Shown piece by piece: positions 6,908-12,576 of a stretch of DNA of 16,165 nt. The stretch is taken from NCBI GenBank assembly GCA_002424625.1, contig DIKR01000071.1, positions 151,541 through 167,705 on the forward strand. The letters are read 5' to 3'. The translations under genes were made by a program, and so were the position numbers. Each line of letters starts with the position of its first letter. Position 1 is the stretch's first letter. This stretch comes from Desulfuromonadaceae bacterium UBA5613. GTDB taxonomy: Bacteria > Desulfobacterota > Desulfuromonadia > Desulfuromonadales > UBA2197. The notes under the pieces are model-generated. The model saw nothing but the letters and a program-made list of their open reading frames with translations. It made no database searches and was not told the DNA's origin.

Positions 6908-8274
6908 GAAAACTTTTTGGCACTGACGGCGTTCGGGGTGTAGCCAATATCGATCCGATGACGACCGAGATGGCGATGCAACTCGGTCGTGCGGCCGGTT
7001 ATATCTTTAAAAAGGATGACCGTCGGCATCGCATCGTCATCGGTAAGGATACCCGTCTCTCCGGTTATATGCTGGAAAACGCCCTGGTCGCCGGTATCTG
7101 TTCCATGGGGGTCGATGTTATGCTGGTCGGACCGTTGCCGACCCCGGGGATTGCCTTTATCACCAGTTCGATGCGGGCCGATGCCGGGGTGGTGATCTCG
7201 GCTTCGCATAATCCCTATCAGGATAACGGTATCAAGTTCTTTTCCGCCGACGGTTTCAAGTTGCCGGACGAACTCGAACTCAAGATCGAGAATCTGATCT
7301 TTTCCAAAAAGATCGATTCGCTGCGTCCGACGGCCGCTGAAGTCGGCAAGGCTTACCGGATAGACGATGCCAAGGGACGCTATGTCGTCTTTCTCAAGAA
7401 TACATTCCCGCGAAATCTTGATCTCAAGGGGTTGAAGATCGTTCTCGATTGTGCCAATGGCGCTGCCTACAAAGTCGCGCCGGCCGTTTTGGAGGAACTC
7501 GGGGCTGAAGTGATCCCCCTCGGCGTGTCGCCGAACGGAACAAATATCAATGCCGGCTGTGGGTCAATGCATCCCGAGTTGATGGCGGAAGCGGTGCGTG
7601 AGCATCGCGCCCATCTCGGCATTGCTCTCGACGGCGATGCCGATCGGGCGATTTTTGTCGATGAATTCGGCCATGAAGTCGATGGCGATCAGATCATGGC
7701 GATCTGCGGTATCGACATGCTCAAGGCTGGAACGCTGGCGCACAATACGGTGGTGGCGACGGTCATGAGCAACATGGGGCTCGATATCGCCCTGCGTCGT
7801 GCCGGAGGGCAAGTGATCAAGACTGCGGTCGGCGACCGCTATGTTGTCGAAGAGATGCTGCGCGGCGGGTATAATCTCGGCGGTGAGCAGTCCGGTCACA
7901 TGATCTTTCTTGACCATAATACCACCGGCGACGGCACCCTGACGGCCTTGCAGGTTCTGGCGATTATGCAACGCAGCGGCAAAACCCTGTCGGAGCTGGC
8001 GCAGGTGATGATCGCTTTGCCTCAGGTCCTCCTCAATGTTCGCGTCGAGCGCCGTGCCGATCTTGCCGAATTTCCCGAGATTACCCGAATTATTCAAGAG
8101 ATTGAGGCAAGACTTGGAGGGGACGGCCGAGTTTTAATCCGTTACTCCGGGACCGAGCCGCTGCTGCGGATTATGCTCGAAGGTCCGGATAAAGTTGAGA
8201 TTACCGGGATGGCACATGAAATTGCTGACAGCGTGACACAGCACCTTGGCGGCAAGAAGGAGGGTAAAAAGTAG
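6904..8274 (+). CDS. glmM: Phosphoglucosamine mutase
   Basis: Interconverts glucosamine-6-phosphate and glucosamine-1-phosphate, the step leading to UDP-GlcNAc for peptidoglycan and lipopolysaccharide. 456 residues. The start MRKLFGTDGVRG is typical. The active phosphoserine is S101 in ISASHNPYQDNGIK, the magnesium loop is DGDADR at 243-248, the sugar-binding segment is GGEQSGH at 326-332, and the phosphate-binding loop is RYSGTEP at 413-419. The SASHNP form, with the rest of the motif set, separates it from general phosphomannomutases. The start overlaps the cdaR stop as ATGA, preceded by GGAAGGG at 6892-6898. Its place after cdaA-cdaR is the arrangement known from Firmicutes, where GlmM binds and inhibits CdaA. 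Confidence 0.98.
   Translation: MRKLFGTDGVRGVANIDPMTTEMAMQLGRAAGYIFKKDDRRHRIVIGKDTRLSGYMLENALVAGICSMGVDVMLVGPLPTPGIAFITSSMRADAGVVISASHNPYQDNGIKFFSADGFKLPDELELKIENLIFSKKIDSLRPTAAEVGKAYRIDDAKGRYVVFLKNTFPRNLDLKGLKIVLDCANGAAYKVAPAVLEELGAEVIPLGVSPNGTNINAGCGSMHPELMAEAVREHRAHLGIALDGDADRAIFVDEFGHEVDGDQIMAICGIDMLKAGTLAHNTVVATVMSNMGLDIALRRAGGQVIKTAVGDRYVVEEMLRGGYNLGGEQSGHMIFLDHNTTGDGTLTALQVLAIMQRSGKTLSELAQVMIALPQVLLNVRVERRADLAEFPEITRIIQEIEARLGGDGRVLIRYSGTEPLLRIMLEGPDKVEITGMAHEIADSVTQHLGGKKEGKK
8257..8264 (+). promoter_or_regulatory. Ribosome-binding site for the GTG start of pdxJ
   Basis: AAGGAGGG lies inside the last codons of glmM, nine bases before GTG 8274. That supports a GTG start overlapping the glmM stop by one base (TAGTG). 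Confidence 0.75.
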
Positions 8275-8987
8275 TGGCGAGATTAGGAGTCAATGTTGAT
8301 CATGTTGCTACCGTGCGTCAGGCGCGGGGGACGAATGAACCGGATCCGGTAACGGCAGCTGCCCTGGCAGAGCTGGCCGGTGCTGAAGGGATCACTGTGC
8401 ACCTGCGCGAGGATCGTCGCCACATCCAGGATCGCGATGTGGAAATCCTGCGGCAGACGGTGCAGAGTCGTTTGAATCTGGAGATGGCGGCAACGGATGA
8501 AATGGTGGCGATTGCCCTGCGTCTGCGTCCCGATTGCGTGACCCTCGTTCCTGAAAAGCGTCAGGAGTTGACGACCGAGGGGGGACTCGATGTCCTTGGC
8601 CAGAGTGAACATCTCCGCCCCCGGATCGCTGCCTTGCAGGCAGTGGGGATTGTTGTCAGTCTCTTTGTCGATCCAGAGCGCCAACAGATCGAAGCAGCGA
8701 GTCATGTTGGTGCCGACTTTATCGAGATTCATACCGGCTGTTATTGTGAGGCCGGGAATGTTGAAAACCAGGCACTTGAACTGGGAAAGATTGCCGAAGC
8801 GATCCGGGTCGGCAAGCAGTGTGGGCTTGGTGTCAATGCCGGGCACGGGCTTAATTACCGTAATATCGCTCCAATCGTCGCCCTTGGCGGGATTGAGGAG
8901 TATAATATCGGCCATAGCATCGTTTCGCGAGCCGTCCTTGTCGGCATGGAGCGGGCCGTGCGCGAAATGGTGGAGTTGGTGCGGTGA
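8274..8987 (+). CDS. pdxJ: Pyridoxine 5'-phosphate synthase
   Basis: Closes the pyridoxine ring from 1-deoxyxylulose-5-phosphate and 3-amino-2-oxopropyl phosphate (the DXP-dependent vitamin B6 route). 237 residues, usual length for this TIM-barrel enzyme. Conserved blocks: RLGVNVDHVATVRQARGT (3-20), VHLREDRRHIQDRD (42-55, with H43, R45 and H50), LNLEMA with E70 as the likely catalytic glutamate, LVPEKRQELTTEGGLD, DFIEIHTGCYCEA, VNAGHGLNYRN and a C-terminal IGHSIVSRAVLVGM. GTG 8274 overlaps the glmM stop and has a strong upstream site. In E. coli and many other proteobacteria pdxJ directly precedes acpS; here a toxin-antitoxin pair stands between them. Confidence 0.98.
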   Translation: MARLGVNVDHVATVRQARGTNEPDPVTAAALAELAGAEGITVHLREDRRHIQDRDVEILRQTVQSRLNLEMAATDEMVAIALRLRPDCVTLVPEKRQELTTEGGLDVLGQSEHLRPRIAALQAVGIVVSLFVDPERQQIEAASHVGADFIEIHTGCYCEAGNVENQALELGKIAEAIRVGKQCGLGVNAGHGLNYRNIAPIVALGGIEEYNIGHSIVSRAVLVGMERAVREMVELVR

Positions 8988-9033
8988 GATTTTGGAAACC
9001 TGTACAAAATCGAAATAATACGGGAGGTATACC

Positions 9034-9264
9034 ATGCCATTAACCGTCCAGCAACTTGAGACCGAACTGTTTAATCTGGATTTGAATACGCGGGCACATA
9101 TGGCTGAAAAATTGATTCTCAGCATTGACGCGCCTAATGAAGCAGAAAACCTTAAACTTTGGGTTGAAGAAGCTGAACGTCGCCTTACAGATCTGCATTC
9201 CGGGAAAGCCCGTGAATACCCGGTGGACGAAGTATTGCAGAGTGTAAGAGCTGCATTACGGTGA
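9034..9264 (+). CDS. Type II antitoxin, addiction-module component family (PF09720/TIGR02574)
   Basis: A 76-residue acidic protein resembling the small antitoxins of the putative addiction module component family. It has an N-terminal helical part with LDLNTRAHMAEKLILSID (about 15-32), then LWVEEAERRLTDLHSG (42-57) and a C-terminal Y-P-V-D-E-V-L segment. It would bind and neutralise the toxin encoded directly downstream. ATG 9034 is supported by GGGAGGT at 9022-9028. The stop overlaps the toxin's GTG start (GTGA), the usual order and coupling for such pairs. GC content is about 40-43 % in two sampled 60-base blocks, well below pdxJ, which suggests horizontal acquisition. No DNA-binding domain is evident, so self-repression is uncertain. 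Confidence 0.87.
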   Translation: MPLTVQQLETELFNLDLNTRAHMAEKLILSIDAPNEAENLKLWVEEAERRLTDLHSGKAREYPVDEVLQSVRAALR

Positions 9265-9575
9265 AAAATATTACTTTTCACGAAGATGCCCGTGCTGAAT
9301 TGGCCGAGGCCTCACATTATTACGAAGATCGTGTTTCGGGGCTCGGATTTGCATTGACGGATGATGTGGAAAAGGGGCTCAACGCGATATTGGATAATCC
9401 TGAATCCTGTGAACAAGTCTCGAATAACTTGCGTCGCAAGGTCTTGTACCGTTTTCCTTTCAGCCTGATATATACGGTTGAACCAGATCGAATCAGGATT
9501 TTGGCAGTTGCACATCATAAAAGACGTCCGGAATATTGGCGCTACAGACTTTTAGCTATGGTAAACGGATCATGA
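9261..9575 (+). CDS. RelE/ParE-superfamily toxin (PF05016)
   Basis: A 104-residue protein of the plasmid-stabilisation ParE/RelE fold. Conserved traits: an N-terminal FHEDARAELAEASHYYED (6-23), GLGFALTDDVEKGLNAI (27-43), then LRRKVLYRFPFSLIYTVE (57-74) and a final strand with ILAVAHHKRRPEYWRYR (80-96). Members poison either DNA gyrase or translation; the sequence does not show which. GTG 9261 overlaps the antitoxin stop. Its own stop (TGA 9573-9575) overlaps the ATG of acpS, so toxin translation feeds directly into an essential gene. GC content in sampled blocks is 43-53 %, below the flanking genes. The length is usual and no frameshift is seen, so the toxin appears intact. Confidence 0.9.
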   Translation: MKNITFHEDARAELAEASHYYEDRVSGLGFALTDDVEKGLNAILDNPESCEQVSNNLRRKVLYRFPFSLIYTVEPDRIRILAVAHHKRRPEYWRYRLLAMVNGS

Positions 9576-9952
9576 TAATCGGTCTCGGTGTCGATCTCGC
9601 CCGCGCCAGCCGCTTTGCCAAACTTCTGGCGCAGGAAAAGCGCGGGGTGATCACGCGGGTCTTTACGCCGGAAGAACTGGCGTACGCATTGGCGATGAAA
9701 AATCCCGCCCCCCATCTTGCGGCGCGCTTTGCGGCCAAGGAGGCCTTTCTCAAGGCTTTGGGGCTGGGGATGCGCGACGGTATGCGTTGGCAGGAGATCG
9801 AAGTCGTGCGTAATGCGTTGGGGGCCCCGTCATTGCGGCTCTCAGGTCATGCAAAAGAACATGCTGCTGCCCGCGGCGTGACGAATATTCACCTTTCCTA
9901 CAGCCATGAAGGGGATTATGCCAGCGCCACAGTTATTCTGGAGAGCTCATGA
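9572..9952 (+). CDS. acpS: Holo-[acyl-carrier-protein] synthase
   Basis: Transfers 4'-phosphopantetheine from CoA to acyl carrier protein, essential for fatty acid synthesis. 126 residues, usual for the family. Motifs: MIIGLGVDLARASRF with the magnesium ligand D8, RFAAKEAFLKALG (52-64) with catalytic-type E57, and the C-terminal IHLSYSHEGDYASATVIL. HLSYSHE replaces the commoner HLSLSHE, a mild change. ATG 9572 is chosen because the family starts exactly here; a longer in-frame start at 9536 lies inside the toxin gene and adds unconserved residues. It overlaps the toxin stop (ATGA) and, at its own end, the next gene (ATGA at 9949). No strong ribosome-binding site precedes it, so it probably relies on coupling to toxin translation. 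Confidence 0.95.
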   Translation: MIIGLGVDLARASRFAKLLAQEKRGVITRVFTPEELAYALAMKNPAPHLAARFAAKEAFLKALGLGMRDGMRWQEIEVVRNALGAPSLRLSGHAKEHAAARGVTNIHLSYSHEGDYASATVILESS

Positions 9953-11499
9953 AGGTCCTCACTGCTGAACAGATGCGCGAAGCCGATCGCCGCACCATTG
10001 ACGAACTGGGAATTCCCGGTATCGTCCTGATGGAAAGCGCCGGCCGTGCCGTAGCGAACGAAATCCTGCGTCGCTATTCGCATCTTGTCCACGGTCCGGT
10101 GCTGGTCCTTTGCGGCCAAGGGAATAATGGCGGCTATGGTCTGGTTGTGGCTCGCACGCTGCTGCAACAGGGCTGGCAGGTGACAACCGTTCTTTTCGCG
10201 GCAAAAGCGGCGGTCAGTGGTGATGCCCGCCTGTATCTTGATATCCTCCAGCGTCTCGACGCTCCGATTGAATTTGCCGAAGATCTGGCAGGACTTGAAA
10301 CTCTTTTTCCCCGTCTCCCGCTGCCGGCCTTGATCGTTGATGCTCTCTTCGGGACCGGTCTTTCCTCACCGGTTGCCGGCCATTATGCTGCCGCGATTGA
10401 CTGGGTGAACCGCTCGCCGGCAGTGAAGGTCGCCATAGACATCCCGTCCGGTCTCGACGCAAGCAGCGGCGTGATCCTTGGCTCGGTCCTTTATGCCGAT
10501 CTGACTGTAACCCTGGCTGCTGCCAAGCTCGGTCAGGTGATTTATCCCGGTGTGAATTGCTGCGGTGAACTGGTTGTTGCCGAAATTGGCATCCCGCAAG
10601 CAGTGCTGGATGAACTCGCTGCCGGTATCCTCCTTGAGGTCGGAGATGTGCGCGGGTTTCTCCCGGCGCGTCCGGTCGTTGGCCACAAAGGCACCTTTGG
10701 CCATCTGCTGCTGGTTGCAGGTTCCTGCGGTAAGTCCGGTGCCGCTGCTTTGGCGGCCAACGCGGCTTTGCGGGCCGGCGCCGGTCTGGTCACCGTGGGC
10801 ACCCCGGCTTCGCAGCAAACAACGTTGGCAGTCAAACTCACCGAGGTGATGACCGTTCCCCTTGATGAAGTCGCGGGTGAACTTGCCGACACGGCCTTTC
10901 CGCAGATTGCGATGCTTTGGCAGGACAAGAAAGTTCTTGCTATCGGTCCCGGCCTGGGTCGGAGCATTGCAACGGTGGCATTGGTCCAGAAAGTTGTTAA
11001 GGACTGTCCGTTGCCGCTGGTGATTGACGCAGATGCCCTTTTTGCCCTCTCTGCTGCCACTGAGCTGCTTAAGGCGCGGCCGGTCGGCACGACGATTCTG
11101 ACCCCGCATCCCGGCGAGATGGCGCTTTTGCTCGGAATTACCATTGGCGAAGTTGAAGCGGATCGCGTCGGCACGGCACGACGTTTCGCTGAGACGCACG
11201 GTGTCATTCTCGTCCTCAAGGGTGCTCGCACCATCATTGCCGCCCCGGATGGAGGAATCATGATCAATCCGACCGGACATGCCGGCATGGCCACTGGCGG
11301 GATGGGGGATCTTCTCACCGGCATCATTGCCGCCCTGCTTTGTCAGGGCGTTACACCCCTGGCAGCGGCGGCGGCTGCTGTCTGGCTGCATGGCCGCAGT
11401 GGAGACCGTCTCCGCCCCCGCTTCGGCGATGCCGGATTGTTGGCGAGTGACCTTTTGAGTGAAATTCCCGGCGTTCGTTGCGAAGTTCTTTCCCTTTAA
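9949..11499 (+). CDS. nnr: Bifunctional NAD(P)H-hydrate epimerase / ADP-dependent NAD(P)H-hydrate dehydratase
   Basis: Repairs damaged NADH and NADPH hydrates. 516 residues. The N-terminal YjeF_N epimerase (about 1-215) has VLMESAGRAV, GQGNNGGYG (57-64), DALFGTGL (131-138, probable catalytic Asp) and IDIPSGLDASSG. The C-terminal ADP/ATP-dependent dehydratase (about 245-510) has HKGTFGHLLLVAGS, AIGPGLG, VIDADALF, TPHPGEM and ATGGMGDLLTGIIAALL. In the epimerase loop NNGGDG, usual in the family, Asp is replaced by Tyr63 (TAT at 10135-10137). The remaining motifs are intact, so the dehydratase should work while the epimerase is less certain. The gene overlaps the acpS stop as ATGA, with GGAG at 9940-9943. 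Confidence 0.95.
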   Translation: MKVLTAEQMREADRRTIDELGIPGIVLMESAGRAVANEILRRYSHLVHGPVLVLCGQGNNGGYGLVVARTLLQQGWQVTTVLFAAKAAVSGDARLYLDILQRLDAPIEFAEDLAGLETLFPRLPLPALIVDALFGTGLSSPVAGHYAAAIDWVNRSPAVKVAIDIPSGLDASSGVILGSVLYADLTVTLAAAKLGQVIYPGVNCCGELVVAEIGIPQAVLDELAAGILLEVGDVRGFLPARPVVGHKGTFGHLLLVAGSCGKSGAAALAANAALRAGAGLVTVGTPASQQTTLAVKLTEVMTVPLDEVAGELADTAFPQIAMLWQDKKVLAIGPGLGRSIATVALVQKVVKDCPLPLVIDADALFALSAATELLKARPVGTTILTPHPGEMALLLGITIGEVEADRVGTARRFAETHGVILVLKGARTIIAAPDGGIMINPTGHAGMATGGMGDLLTGIIAALLCQGVTPLAAAAAAVWLHGRSGDRLRPRFGDAGLLASDLLSEIPGVRCEVLSL

Positions 11500-11535
11500 T
11501 AGTGATCAATAACCCTTTGCTTGAGGAGTTTATTC

Positions 11536-11985
11536 ATGTTGACCGCCCGCGATATCATGACGACAAATATTCATACAGTCACTCCGGAGATGTCAGTCGA
11601 TGATCTGGCCCGCGCCTTTGTTGAGAAAAAAGTCAGCACCCTGCCGGTGGTCGATGCGACCGGGACGCTGGTCGGGATTGTTTCGGCCACCGATCTGATT
11701 GAACAGGACAAACCCCTGCATATTCCCACCGTTATTGCCATCTTCGATATGGTTATTTATCTCGAGAGTGAAAAGAACTTTCGTGACGAAGTTGAAAAGA
11801 TGACAGCCCGGACTGTCGGCGAAATCTGTAAACGGGACGTGATTACCTGCTCCCCGAGCATGGAGGTCCCTGCTATTGCTGCAGTGATGACTGAAAAGAA
11901 GGTGCACTTGTTGCCGGTGGTTGAAGACGGGAAGCTGATCGGTGTCGTCGGCCGTCATGACATTCTCCGCTCGATGAATCTTTAG
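11536..11985 (+). CDS. Stand-alone tandem CBS-domain protein
   Basis: A 149-residue soluble protein made almost entirely of two CBS domains. The first is about residues 4-58 (ARDIMTTNIHTVTPEMSVDD ... LPVVDATGTLVGIVSATDLI), the second about 94-148 (VGEICKRDVITCSP ... LLPVVEDGKLIGVVGRHDIL). They are joined by a longer linker rich in aromatic and hydrophobic residues. Such pairs form a Bateman module that binds adenine nucleotides or related ligands and normally regulates a partner; no partner domain is fused here. Its ligand is not shown by the sequence. ATG 11536 is supported by GAGGAG at 11523-11528. It lies 36 bases after nnr and one base before tsaE. Confidence 0.92.
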   Translation: MLTARDIMTTNIHTVTPEMSVDDLARAFVEKKVSTLPVVDATGTLVGIVSATDLIEQDKPLHIPTVIAIFDMVIYLESEKNFRDEVEKMTARTVGEICKRDVITCSPSMEVPAIAAVMTEKKVHLLPVVEDGKLIGVVGRHDILRSMNL

Positions 11986-11986
11986 C

Positions 11987-12457
11987 GTGCAACGTCATAC
12001 CTTTTTAACCACGTCACCGGAAGATACTGAAGCTCTTGGCCAGCGCCTGGGCAAGATCCTTTCTCCGCCAGCGCTGCTCCTTTTAAGCGGCGATCTCGGG
12101 GCCGGAAAAACCTGTTTTGTGCGCGGTCTGGCGCGCGGTCTGGATGTTGCTGCCGATGAACCGGTCACCAGCCCCACTTATGCCTTGATGCACCATTATC
12201 AGGGGCGTCACGACCTTTACCATTTTGATCTGTACCGTCTCTCCGGTTGGGGGGATTTACACGAAATCGGCTTTGATGAGTATGTCGAATCGGGCAAGAT
12301 CGTTGTTGTCGAATGGGCAGAGCGTGCCGCGGGTGCCGGGTTGGAAGGGTTAGAGTTTTCCTTTTCCCTGCAGGATGAGAACAGCCGTTCTATTGAAGTC
12401 AGCGCCACGACCGCAAAGGATATCGCCTTGCTGCAGTGCCTGGCACCATCCTCCTGA
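11987..12457 (+). CDS. tsaE: tRNA threonylcarbamoyladenosine biosynthesis protein TsaE
   Basis: Small ATPase of the TsaB-TsaD-TsaE complex that makes t6A37 in tRNAs reading ANN codons. 156 residues. N-terminal TTSPEDTEALGQRLG is followed by Walker A GDLGAGKT at 35-42, the switch-like TSPTYALMHHY at 61-71, the Walker B-like YHFDLYRL at 78-85, and IVVVEWAER near 105-113. All expected motifs are present. The start is GTG 11987, one base after the CBS gene stop; no clear ribosome-binding site is seen, so it may depend on coupling. The last codons (12447-12455) contain CATCCTCCT, exactly complementary to the lysC ribosome-binding site downstream. Confidence 0.96.
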   Translation: MQRHTFLTTSPEDTEALGQRLGKILSPPALLLLSGDLGAGKTCFVRGLARGLDVAADEPVTSPTYALMHHYQGRHDLYHFDLYRLSGWGDLHEIGFDEYVESGKIVVVEWAERAAGAGLEGLEFSFSLQDENSRSIEVSATTAKDIALLQCLAPSS

Positions 12458-12466
12458 AAAAACGTT

Positions 12467-12495
12467 TTGACCGACAGCAACTTATCTGATATTAA
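12467..12495 (+). promoter_or_regulatory. Candidate sigma70-like promoter for lysC
   Basis: TTGACC (12467-12472, five of six) is followed by a 17-base spacer and TATTAA (12490-12495, four of six), in the 119-base gap between tsaE and lysC. A start near 12502 would give a leader of about 75 bases. That leader holds a four-base-pair stem with a GTGA tetraloop near 12527-12540. I see no lysine-riboswitch-like structure; the leader is too short for one. Confidence 0.5.
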
Positions 12496-12560
12496 AGGTC
12501 TTCTTGAGTGTTTTATCGTTTATATCGCCCCGGTGACGGGTTCGTCGCATAATCGAAAGA

Positions 12561-12566
12561 AGGAGG
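12561..12566 (+). promoter_or_regulatory. Ribosome-binding site of full-length lysC
   Basis: AGGAGG at 12561-12566, ten bases before ATG 12577. It sits in a 12-base string (GAAGGAGGATGC, 12559-12570) that recurs exactly at 13299-13310 inside lysC. The ATG within the string itself (12567) is out of frame with lysC. Confidence 0.8.
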
Positions 12567-12576
12567 ATGCACAAGT

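Noticed and set aside
8992..9019. Own promoter for the toxin-antitoxin pair (TTGGAA, 16 bases, AATAAT)
   Set aside because: Initiation would fall near 9026, inside the Shine-Dalgarno sequence, leaving too little leader for efficient translation.
8283..9281. Long open frame on the - strand opposite pdxJ and the antitoxin
   Set aside because: It mirrors two well-recognised + strand genes, has no recognisable domain, and is explained by codon bias on the opposite strand. The same holds for the - strand frames at 10366-11391 and 3345-3950.
9536..9574. Longer N-terminus for acpS
   Set aside because: The extra residues lie within the toxin gene and are not part of the AcpS family, which starts at MIIGLGVDL.
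12458..12576. Lysine riboswitch or attenuator in front of lysC
   Set aside because: The leader is too short for the lysine riboswitch core, and no terminator with a T-run or lysine-rich leader peptide is present.
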